Made by a program: the position numbers and the translations under genes
Notes under the pieces: generated by a model
What the model saw: the letters and a program-made list of their open reading frames with translations, nothing else
Told to the model about the DNA's origin: nothing
The model's database searches: none
Shown: positions 23,715-31,025 of the stretch, in pieces
Layout of the letters: the number at the start of each line of letters is the position of its first letter
Position numbering within the stretch: the stretch's first letter is position 1
NCBI GenBank assembly: GCA_021811265.1
Contig: JAJZPH010000012.1
Location: 1-44,248 of the forward strand
Length of the DNA stretch: 44,248 bases
From: a bacterium
GTDB lineage: Bacteria > Chlamydiota > Chlamydiia > Chlamydiales > SM23-39
Direction: 5' to 3'

Positions 23715-25313
23715 ATGGTAGTGGAATCTGAAAGTGCAGAAAATAAAACTGCAGAGCAACCATCATCGACTATGAAAGACACGCGAGAAAAGATCGATGA
23801 AACGGAGTGCTATTTTCTGCAAAAACTAGAAAAAATTTCTTCAAATGAAGAAAAAGTTGCTCTTCTTCTCGAAGAAATGAAAGGGGCTATTTCTCAAGAA
23901 GGAAAGCCCAATTTCAAAATGTTTTGGAAAGCAAAACAGCTTACGCTTTCTCTGTTTAAAGAGCCTCTACACCCAATCATGCGGTCGCAATATTGGAGTC
24001 AATTTATTGAGCTTTCCCAAGAGGCCCGCAATCTAAAAGCTCATTTGGAAGAAACTACCTCTTTTACCCTGGAACAGATCGAACTGGCCATTGCTGGCTT
24101 GAAAGAAGATCTGCAAAAATATGATCTTTCCTCAGGGCAGGTGGGCGACTCTTCTTTTCTAGAAACTCTTTCTGTCTCTGGATTTCAAAAAGAAGATTAT
24201 CTGCCTCTGCACAGAGAAACCACTTTCTTAGATCGACTTGCCTCAAAAACGAATGGACTTCGCAAAGAGGTAATGCAGGTAGAGATGAGGTCGCGAGACA
24301 AAAATCGCTTCTTTAAGGAACTCTCATCGATTGCCGATCTTGTTTTTCCTAAAAGAAGAGAGCTCATCCAAGCGATTTCAGAAAAATTCAGTCAGGACGT
24401 AGAAACTTTTGTTCAAAAAAATTTTCACGAAGGGGTCAGTAAACAAAAGCCTTGTTATGTATTAAGAGAGGAAATCAAAGCCATCCAGGCGCTTGCTAAA
24501 GTATTTTTATTGCATGCAAAGGTTTTTACATTTACGCGCAAACATCTGAGTGAGTGCTGGAACCAGCTGCGCGCATTTGAGAAGGAGCGAAAAAAAGAGT
24601 TTGCGAAGATGCGACAAGAAAGTCTGGAGAAGATTGCGGGGGCTAAAGAAAAGATTAAAGAATTTGAAAAAATTTGCCAGACGACCACGAATGCAAAAGA
24701 GATGGAACGATTCTATGAAGAAAGCCTTCAATGGATGCGCACCTTGAGATTAAATAGAGAAGAAGAGCGCACTTTGCGCCATGCATTAGACGCGGCAAAA
24801 GCTCCCTTTTTGGAAAGAGAGAAAGAGGAAAAGGAAAAAGAGGAAAAACAAAAGAAAGAGATGGCGCTGAAAAAGAAAGAGTGTTTGCAGACGCTCAAAG
24901 AGCGTATCCATGCGCTTCTCAAAACGACCGATCTTCCGATAGAAGAGCTCATAGTCCAACAGAGGGAGATCAGAGAAAAGCTTTTGGAGTTTTCCTTGTC
25001 CGGTCAAGAAAAACAGCTCTTTGATAGACTTATATTTTCATTGGATGGAATGGTTGAAGATCAAAAGATTTTGTCTTCTCCTGAGGGAGAATCTTTGCAG
25101 CAGCATAGAGAGATGTTAGCGCAGAAGAAGAAAAGGCAAGGAGAGATCAAAAAGCAACTGGAAGAATATCGAAAGACAATGAACTCATCTGGTATGGATT
25201 TCGAAAAGGCAATGGCCTATCAGGAGCTGATCGAGATGGAAAAAATGAGGCTCGAAAAGATCGAAGAAGAGATCCAAGAAGTCGAAGAAAAAATTTACTC
25301 TACTCGTGGATGA
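23715..25313 (+). CDS. coiled-coil protein of unknown function (532 aa)
   Basis: A long, very charged protein with no signal peptide or membrane segment. Coiled-coil is strongly suggested from about residue 290 to the end (for example KKEFAKMRQESLEKI, REKEEKEKEEKQKKEMALKK and the final EKIEEEIQEVEEKI). The N-terminal half is also helical. I recognise no domain. It stands in the position between miaA and rsfS where, as I recall, Chlamydia also encodes hypothetical proteins, so it may be a divergent chlamydial core protein. ATG start with a GGGATC-type ribosome binding site. A TATAAT at 23667-23672 could be a -10 box, but the -35 is poor. Confidence 0.8.
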   Translation: MVVESESAENKTAEQPSSTMKDTREKIDETECYFLQKLEKISSNEEKVALLLEEMKGAISQEGKPNFKMFWKAKQLTLSLFKEPLHPIMRSQYWSQFIELSQEARNLKAHLEETTSFTLEQIELAIAGLKEDLQKYDLSSGQVGDSSFLETLSVSGFQKEDYLPLHRETTFLDRLASKTNGLRKEVMQVEMRSRDKNRFFKELSSIADLVFPKRRELIQAISEKFSQDVETFVQKNFHEGVSKQKPCYVLREEIKAIQALAKVFLLHAKVFTFTRKHLSECWNQLRAFEKERKKEFAKMRQESLEKIAGAKEKIKEFEKICQTTTNAKEMERFYEESLQWMRTLRLNREEERTLRHALDAAKAPFLEREKEEKEKEEKQKKEMALKKKECLQTLKERIHALLKTTDLPIEELIVQQREIREKLLEFSLSGQEKQLFDRLIFSLDGMVEDQKILSSPEGESLQQHREMLAQKKKRQGEIKKQLEEYRKTMNSSGMDFEKAMAYQELIEMEKMRLEKIEEEIQEVEEKIYSTRG

Positions 25314-25392
25314 TCATGCTGTGAGGCTCTTGCGAAGATGGCAAGGGAGAAACCTTGGGGCGGGCGCGTGATTGTGTAATCAAAAGGGAAGC

Positions 25393-26064
25393 ATGATGTC
25401 AGGTGGCGACTTTTCAAATTTTTTGAGCATAGCCATTTTTGATTTGGATCATACCCTTCTTACGATCAATAGTAGTTTTCACTATTATTTCTCTCTTTTT
25501 CGAAAAGGAATGTTTTCTTTTTCTTCTCTTTTCTTTGTTTTTTTTTGGGGAGCTCTTTTTCGATTGAGCCATTTGCCTCCTCATGAACTGCATTGCAAAA
25601 TCTTTCAAAAAGTTTTAAAAAGGATTCCCTTTTCTTCACTAGAAGCGTCTGCTTTCTTTTTTTCACGGTACTTGGAAGAATTTCTCAATGAGCCATTAGT
25701 TCAGCTCTTCAGAGAAAAAAAAGAAAAGGGCTGCTACACTCTTCTCCTATCCGCATCTCCTACCTTTCTTTTAGCACCTCTGGCACAACGACTGGGGTTT
25801 CATGAGTGGAAAGGAAGCGAATATGCGCTCGACAAAGAAGAGAGATTGGAGCATATTTCTTTTTTGATGAGTGGCAGTGAAAAAAAAGAGTATGCATTGC
25901 AATTGTCGAAGCGGCTCTGTGTGGCCAAAGAAAAGATTGCCGTTTACACGGATAGCCACTGGGATCTGCCCCTTCTTGAGATTTCTGGCCATCCCGTCGC
26001 GGTACGCCCGGACCGCCAGCTCAAGGAGATTTGTAAACAAAGAGGATGGAAAATGATGCCATGA
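25393..26064 (+). CDS. HAD-superfamily (subclass IB) phosphatase (223 aa)
   Basis: A haloacid dehalogenase-type phosphohydrolase of the SerB/IB branch. FDLDHT at residues 16-21 carries the nucleophile Asp17 and acid Asp19. LLLSASP is motif II. A Lys in GSEKKEYAL is motif III, and DSHWDLPLLE (Asp near 194 and 198) is motif IV. Residues about 35-57 are strongly hydrophobic, so the cap may associate with the membrane. ATG 25393 follows AAAGGG; the frame itself opens at GTG 25372. Its last codons overlap nadD (ATGA). Substrate unknown. Confidence 0.83.
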   Translation: MMSGGDFSNFLSIAIFDLDHTLLTINSSFHYYFSLFRKGMFSFSSLFFVFFWGALFRLSHLPPHELHCKIFQKVLKRIPFSSLEASAFFFSRYLEEFLNEPLVQLFREKKEKGCYTLLLSASPTFLLAPLAQRLGFHEWKGSEYALDKEERLEHISFLMSGSEKKEYALQLSKRLCVAKEKIAVYTDSHWDLPLLEISGHPVAVRPDRQLKEICKQRGWKMMP

Positions 26065-26657
26065 AAAAAAAGATGGGTTTTTTTGGAGGCACATTTGACC
26101 CTATTCATTTAGGACACATCCATTTGGCTATTTCCTTACAGGAAAGGTGCAAGCTGGATGGCGTTGTCTTTTCTCCCGCATTCATTTCTCCCTTCAAGCA
26201 AAAGAAACCTCCGGTTGCCTCCAAAGAGCATCGCTTGGAGATGGTACGCCTTGCAATTGATAAGATCCCAGGGTTTTGCTTAAATGAAGAGGAAATTTTG
26301 GAAAAGAGGGTCTCTTATACAATAGATGGTTTGCGCGTAATGCAACAAAAATTTCCAAATGCTACCTGGCACCTTATGCTCTACGAGGATAACCTCGATC
26401 ATCTTTTGGAATGGAAGGAGATTGAGGAGATTCTTCGTATAGCACCTCCTTGGATTGGGAGCAGTGGCCAGGCATTACCGCAAAGACTGCAGGGGTTGGA
26501 AAGGTACCTTGTGCAAATTCCCAAGGTAGAGATCAGCAGTACGCTCATCCGAGAAAGACTCAAAAAAGGACTTTATTGTGGCCATCTTTTGGATGCAAAA
26601 GTTCTGGACTTCATTTATCGAAATAAATTATATTTTTCCATTAATTGTAAAAATTGA
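26061..26657 (+). CDS. nadD: nicotinate-nucleotide adenylyltransferase
   Basis: Transfers AMP to nicotinate mononucleotide in NAD synthesis. The nucleotidyltransferase motif GGTFDPIHLGH sits near the N-terminus, SYTIDGL binds the substrate, and ISSTLIRERL is the C-terminal ATP motif. About 198 residues. The start ATG overlaps the stop of the upstream phosphatase (ATGA), showing translational coupling. The middle is less orthodox: the usual G-x-D in the strand before the W-K helix reads MLYEDNLDHLLEWK. rsfS starts immediately after its stop, the order seen in many bacteria. Confidence 0.87.
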   Translation: MKKKMGFFGGTFDPIHLGHIHLAISLQERCKLDGVVFSPAFISPFKQKKPPVASKEHRLEMVRLAIDKIPGFCLNEEEILEKRVSYTIDGLRVMQQKFPNATWHLMLYEDNLDHLLEWKEIEEILRIAPPWIGSSGQALPQRLQGLERYLVQIPKVEISSTLIRERLKKGLYCGHLLDAKVLDFIYRNKLYFSINCKN

Positions 26658-27050
26658 ATGAAAACAGAAAAAAATATTTTGCTTAATTCTATTGCTCAGG
26701 CAATTTTTGATAAAAAAGGCTTTAATATTTTAGCCTTGGATATTCACGACATTTCCACTTTGACTGACTTTCTGGTCATTGCGGAGGGGCATGTCGATCG
26801 TCATTTGCAGACAATCGCCCATGCAGTTATTGAGGGGATGAAGAAGCTAGGGCGTGTTCCTTATGTAATTGAAGGGATGGAAGAGGGAGAATGGATTGTT
26901 TTGGACTACCTTGATATTATTATCCATTTATTTCTTCCTGTTTTTCGAGAAAAGTACCAACTTGAGCGATTGTGGCAAAAAGGTGGAATTGTAGAACTGA
27001 AGATCCAGCTGGACAAGAATAAAGAAGAGACGGGCACCAAAGCCTTATGA
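26658..27050 (+). CDS. rsfS: ribosomal silencing factor RsfS
   Basis: A 130-residue RsfS/Iojap protein. It binds L14 on the 50S subunit and prevents subunit joining when nutrients are scarce. Typical elements are IAQAIFDKKGFNILALDIHD, the LTDFLVIAEGHVDRHLQTIA strand-helix, and GEWIVLDYLDIIIHLF, with its hydrophobic L14-binding face, followed by REKYQLERLW. ATG directly follows the nadD stop. The C-terminal 18 residues are polar and unconserved. Confidence 0.92.
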   Translation: MKTEKNILLNSIAQAIFDKKGFNILALDIHDISTLTDFLVIAEGHVDRHLQTIAHAVIEGMKKLGRVPYVIEGMEEGEWIVLDYLDIIIHLFLPVFREKYQLERLWQKGGIVELKIQLDKNKEETGTKAL

Positions 27051-27079
27051 AAAATCTTTGAAGTATTTTTTGAGGTGGT

Positions 27080-28336
27080 ATGAAAAAAAAGCGTATTGTC
27101 GTGACCGGAATGGGCGTTGTGAGTGCTTTTGGAAACGATGTGCATCAGTTGTATGAAAAACTTCTCCAAGGAAAGAGCGCAATTTCTTTCATCGAGACTT
27201 TTCCTTGCAATGATTGGCCCACGCGATTTGCGGGAATCATTCGAGATTTTGATCCTGGTGATTATGTAAACAAAAAGCTTCTCAGGCGAGTAGATTCTTT
27301 TATCCATTATGGCATGGTAGCAGGGAAAAAAGCCCTGGAAATGGCAGGACTTACCGAAGAACAGCTGCAACATTGTGACAAGTCGCGCATCGGAGTGGTC
27401 ATAGGTTCTGGAATGGGAGGCATGGGGGTTTTTTACGAGGGTGTGGCTACTATCATTGAAAAAGGATATCGGAAACTGACTCCTTTTTTCGTTCCCGCCA
27501 TTATTACCGATATGGCAGGGGCATTGCTTGCAATTGATATGGGCTTTACAGGACCAAACTATTCTGTTTCAACTGCCTGTGCTACTTCAAATTATGCCAT
27601 TTTATCTGCAGCAGAAGAGATTATGATGGGGAAGGCGGACATCATGGTATGTGGAGGCTCTGAGGCTCCCATGAATCCGATTGGCCTTGCCGGGTTTGTT
27701 GCAAGCCATGCGCTTTCTACGAGAAATGATGAGCCCACAAAAGCATCCCGCCCATGGGATAAGGATAGGGATGGCTTTGTGATGGGAGAGGGATCGGGAG
27801 TTCTTGTTTTAGAAGAGCTGGAGCATGCGCGCAGGAGGGGAGCGAAAATTTTGGCCGAATTTCTTGGAGGAAGCAAAAATTGCGATGCCTTTCACATGAC
27901 TGATCCTAAAGAGGATGGTTCTATCGTGGCCAGATGCATGCAAGATGCCATCAAAGCGAGCGGTCTTGCCGTGGAAGATATCAACTATGTCAATGCTCAT
28001 GCCACGTCAACGATAATGGGAGATCTTTGTGAAATTGCTGCTTTGAAGCAGGTATTTAAAGAGCATATCAAGAATGTTAAAGTAAACGCGACCAAATCCA
28101 TGCTGGGTCATTGTTTGGGTGCGGCAGGTGGCATTGAAGCGATTGTGACCATCATGGCGATCCTGACGGGAAAACTGCATCCTACTACCAATCTCAAAAA
28201 TCCAGCAGAAGAGATTGCCGGCATTGACGTGATACCAAACAGCGCAATAGAGCATACAGTTACTGCAGCTCTTTCGAACTCGTTTGGTTTTGGCGGCCAT
28301 AATGCAACGATCGTGCTTGCTCCCTACAAGGAGTAG
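27080..28336 (+). CDS. fabF: 3-oxoacyl-[acyl-carrier-protein] synthase II
   Basis: Condensing enzyme that elongates acyl-ACP with malonyl-ACP in fatty acid synthesis. Catalytic Cys near residue 167 in VSTACATSN, first His near 307 in NAHATSTIMGD, second His near 343 in GHCLGAAGG, and the glycine-rich FGFGGHNA end. KRIVVTGMGVVSAFGNDV marks the N-terminus. 418 residues, normal for FabF. ATG with GAGGTGG upstream. A Nudix gene follows 3 bp later. Confidence 0.95.
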   Translation: MKKKRIVVTGMGVVSAFGNDVHQLYEKLLQGKSAISFIETFPCNDWPTRFAGIIRDFDPGDYVNKKLLRRVDSFIHYGMVAGKKALEMAGLTEEQLQHCDKSRIGVVIGSGMGGMGVFYEGVATIIEKGYRKLTPFFVPAIITDMAGALLAIDMGFTGPNYSVSTACATSNYAILSAAEEIMMGKADIMVCGGSEAPMNPIGLAGFVASHALSTRNDEPTKASRPWDKDRDGFVMGEGSGVLVLEELEHARRRGAKILAEFLGGSKNCDAFHMTDPKEDGSIVARCMQDAIKASGLAVEDINYVNAHATSTIMGDLCEIAALKQVFKEHIKNVKVNATKSMLGHCLGAAGGIEAIVTIMAILTGKLHPTTNLKNPAEEIAGIDVIPNSAIEHTVTAALSNSFGFGGHNATIVLAPYKE

Positions 28337-28339
28337 AAA

Positions 28340-28753
28340 GTGGAAGAGTCGTGTGGAGTGATTCCTTTGCGAAAAACGAAAGAGGGATGGCAGGTGTTTC
28401 TCGTCTGTTTGAAAAGCGGCTTTCACTGGGGGTTCCCCAAAGGGCATAAGGAAGAAGGAGAAACCGAGCGAAAGGCGGCTCTGCGCGAGCTAAAAGAAGA
28501 AACCGCCTTAGAGGTTGTTTCTTTTCTTCAAGAAAAGCCTTTTGTTGAAGAATATTCTTTTGAACAGAAAGGGAGAGAGGTAAAAAAAAGAGTTGTCTAT
28601 TTTCTTGCTCTTGTAGAGGGGGAGATAGCCATTCAAAAAAAAGAGATTATAGAGGGAGGGTGGTTTTTCATTTCTCAAGCTTTTTTACAACTAACCTATG
28701 CCTCTGCGCGTGAAATTCTGAAGGAAGTTGAAAAAATCCTTTCGAAGATTTAG
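28340..28753 (+). CDS. Nudix hydrolase (137 aa)
   Basis: A small Nudix enzyme. The Nudix box occupies residues 35-57, from GHKEEGE to REL-x-EETAL, with the metal-binding Glu residues present. HWGFPKGH just before it matches the diadenosine-polyphosphate (Ap4A) branch, so cleavage of dinucleoside polyphosphates is likely but not certain. The start is GTG 28340, placed three bases after the fabF stop. In Chlamydia a Nudix gene also follows fabF, as I recall. Confidence 0.88.
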   Translation: MEESCGVIPLRKTKEGWQVFLVCLKSGFHWGFPKGHKEEGETERKAALRELKEETALEVVSFLQEKPFVEEYSFEQKGREVKKRVVYFLALVEGEIAIQKKEIIEGGWFFISQAFLQLTYASAREILKEVEKILSKI

Positions 28754-28772
28754 AGTAGTTGTACTCTTTTTA
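28753..28772 (+). terminator. weak intrinsic terminator
   Basis: GAGTA, GTTG loop and TACTC followed by TTTTTAA, overlapping the Nudix stop. The stem is only five base pairs, so it is at most partial. It lies 10 bp before the glycosyltransferase start. Confidence 0.3.
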
Positions 28773-28782
28773 AGGGATAGAG

Positions 28783-30474
28783 ATGAAGAGTTTTTTTGTT
28801 TCTTTCTTTGTTTTTCTTTGTCTCCTTTTCTTTGTCTATTTCTTGCACGATACGAGTGGTAAGTATTTGCCACATTCACAATTTTTTTCGACGCACTTTT
28901 CCAAAACGCCCATCTATCCCGTTGTGGAGCATAAGCAATTTGTTCTCATTGTTTACGCGCTCAATGCGATCGACAGCTGTGAAAAAAATTTACGCTCCAT
29001 GTTTGAGCAAGAGTATGACAATTTTCGTATCATTTACATTGACGATGGTTCGAGCGATGGCACGAGCCGCCGGGTGAAGGAATTTGCTCAAAAGAATGAA
29101 AAAAAACGAAATCTGACATTGATCCGCAATGAAAAAAGTCGCGGAATGATTCCTTCTCTTTTTGATGTGATTCATTCATGCCAGGATGATGAGATTGTCC
29201 TCCTTGTTGAAGGAAAAGATTGGCTGGCACACCACGGTGTGCTTTCGACGGTGAATGAGGTCTATGCGAATCCCAGCATTTGGATGACCTATGGGCAATA
29301 TGTTTCTTACCCTTCGTATCAAAAGGGAATTTGCGCTCCTTTTTCCTCTATTTCTCTAGAAAAGTATGGTTTTCGACAGGGTCATGCTTGGGCGGCTTCT
29401 CATTTGAAAACTTTTTATGCCGGTCTCTTTAAGCAGATTCGAATGGAAGATCTTCTTTATGAGAGCAAGTGGATCCATCGATGCACAGAGATGGCCCTGA
29501 TGCTGCCGCTAATGGAAATGGCCAGAGAAGATCATTATGCTTTTATTCCGGCCATTCTTTACGTTTGCAACGAAGAGCTGACCGGTCCTAGAGATCCCAG
29601 CGACCTGATTGCCGACAATGAGATAGAGAGCTTTTTAAGAGGACAGACTCCTCTACCGCCGCTACCATCCTTGCATCAAAGGCGCTCTTCTTTGCGTACT
29701 GCAGATATTGTCATTTTTTCTCTCGATCGATGCATGCAGCTCTATGCCTGTTTGGAATCAATCGAGCAAAACGTTACTGGTGTACACAAGGTTTTTGTTA
29801 TTTATCGTAGTACATCGGAAAAATTCCAGAGAAGTTACGAGGAGCTGAAGAAGCGATTTTTCGATGTTGTTTTCATTCAGCAACCGGAAAATCCCTATGA
29901 GAATTTTAAGCCGATTATTCTTGAAAATATCATGCGACTTTCTCAGGCGCGCTATGTGATGTTTGGGGTAGACAGCAGTCTTGCCAAAGAAAAGATCGAT
30001 CTGAGCTCTTGCATAGAAATGATGGAAAAGACACACGCTTATGGATTTTTCTTTCGTTTGGGCTATGTGGACCATTACTGGGATGCTCCTCCCTGCGTTG
30101 CTCTAGGTAAAAATATGTTTGCCTGGCAGATTTCCAAGGGTCAAAAGGAATGGAGCTCTTCTCATGATTTGCATTTAACTCTTTATGCAAAGGACGCGAT
30201 TTATCGAGATTTTGTAGACATGGCTTACAAAGATGCTAATCAGCTGCGCAGAGCCTGGACGATGAGGGAAAGCGAGAATCCTCACCTCATAGGGCTTTGT
30301 TTTGACAAAGCCAAGACGCTGCATCTCTCGGGCTATCGCAATAAGGCGTTTCTTTCTCCTGATGAGTTTGAAGAGTTATTTGAAAAGGGGTTAAAGATCG
30401 ATACAAGGCCGATTATGCAAATAAAAAGCCATACTGCACATATCGACTGCGAAATGCAGTTTATAAAGAGATAA
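28783..30474 (+). CDS. membrane-anchored glycosyltransferase with two GT-A-like domains (563 aa)
   Basis: One N-terminal membrane helix (residues about 4-22) anchors the protein. A family-2 domain follows: FVLIVYALNAIDSCEKNLRS, YIDDGSSDGTS with its Asp pair, and EIVLLVEGKDWLAHHGVL at the metal-binding position. A second, weaker GT-like domain starts near residue 305 (RTADIVIFSLDRCMQLYACL, VFVIYRSTSEKF). 36036-37601 encodes a paralogue of the same architecture. The acceptor is unknown; a surface glycan or LPS role is likely. ATG start after AAGGGATAGAG. Confidence 0.75.
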   Translation: MKSFFVSFFVFLCLLFFVYFLHDTSGKYLPHSQFFSTHFSKTPIYPVVEHKQFVLIVYALNAIDSCEKNLRSMFEQEYDNFRIIYIDDGSSDGTSRRVKEFAQKNEKKRNLTLIRNEKSRGMIPSLFDVIHSCQDDEIVLLVEGKDWLAHHGVLSTVNEVYANPSIWMTYGQYVSYPSYQKGICAPFSSISLEKYGFRQGHAWAASHLKTFYAGLFKQIRMEDLLYESKWIHRCTEMALMLPLMEMAREDHYAFIPAILYVCNEELTGPRDPSDLIADNEIESFLRGQTPLPPLPSLHQRRSSLRTADIVIFSLDRCMQLYACLESIEQNVTGVHKVFVIYRSTSEKFQRSYEELKKRFFDVVFIQQPENPYENFKPIILENIMRLSQARYVMFGVDSSLAKEKIDLSSCIEMMEKTHAYGFFFRLGYVDHYWDAPPCVALGKNMFAWQISKGQKEWSSSHDLHLTLYAKDAIYRDFVDMAYKDANQLRRAWTMRESENPHLIGLCFDKAKTLHLSGYRNKAFLSPDEFEELFEKGLKIDTRPIMQIKSHTAHIDCEMQFIKR

Positions 30475-30477
30475 CAA

Positions 30478-30522
30478 AACCCTGCTTGAAGAATTGGCGT
30501 CTGCAATGGTTCAAGCAGGGTT
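30478..30522. terminator. bidirectional intrinsic terminator
   Basis: AACCCTGCTTGAA (30478-30490) and TTCAAGCAGGGTT (30510-30522) form a perfect 13-bp stem between two convergent genes. On the minus strand it is followed by TTTTGTTATCTCTTTAT; on the plus strand a T-run comes some 14 bases later. Confidence 0.75.
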
Positions 30523-30536
30523 CCTAAGCTGTCTTT

Positions 30537-30779
30537 TTAGGGTTGAAAAACTTTTACTTTTACGTTCAAAGACTTGCCGCTTTTTGTCACGTCATGATTT
30601 GATTCCCACTCTTTTGTTCTCTCTAAGCGTGTCGTGCCCGCTGCTATCTGAGTGGCTACGTGAGAGATGCTTTCATGCGCAAGTTTTTCTATCTTTTTCG
30701 CATTTTCATTGACCTTTTTAGGAAAATGCTCTTCTTGTACTCTGTGTGTTTTGGCCATGTGCTGAATGGGTCTTATCAT
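30537..30779 (-). CDS. small hypothetical protein (80 aa)
   Basis: A basic, helical, soluble 80-residue protein with no recognised family. The call rests on a strong, well-spaced GGAGG seven bases before the ATG on the minus strand and on the terminator right behind its stop. Sequence features include HFPKKVNENAKKIEKLAHES and a Lys-rich C-terminus (KSGKSLNVKVKVF). It lies opposite to the surrounding genes. Confidence 0.6.
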   Translation of the reverse strand: MIRPIQHMAKTHRVQEEHFPKKVNENAKKIEKLAHESISHVATQIAAGTTRLERTKEWESNHDVTKSGKSLNVKVKVFQP

Positions 30780-30941
30780 ATACTTGCCTCCACGTTACTA
30801 GGTTATTTCGAGTGTAGAAATTTTTTTAAAAATTGTCTACGGGAAAAATGCGGTCTTTTTTACTTTGTGTATAGACCGGACCACCAGTGAGTTTGTGCAA
30901 TTTGATAAAAATAAATCTATAGAGACAAGGCTATAGAATAC

Positions 30942-30969
30942 TTGCAGTTCTTCAAAATTGTGTTACAAT
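30942..30969 (+). promoter_or_regulatory. putative promoter of the acyltransferase fusion gene
   Basis: TTGCAG (30942-30947) and TACAAT (30964-30969) with a 16-bp spacer, about 57 bp before the chosen start codon. A reasonable sigma66-type promoter match. Confidence 0.4.
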
Positions 30970-31025
30970 GGCTCCTGCTTATCTTATACTGAAGATTTGA
31001 CGTCAGTATGTTCAGAAGGGGGCCG

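Noticed and set aside
30863-30873. CTTTGTGTATA near the acyltransferase promoter as another MITE end
   Set aside because: Only about 11 bases match the MITE tip and the flanking AAGTTC core is missing, so chance similarity cannot be excluded.
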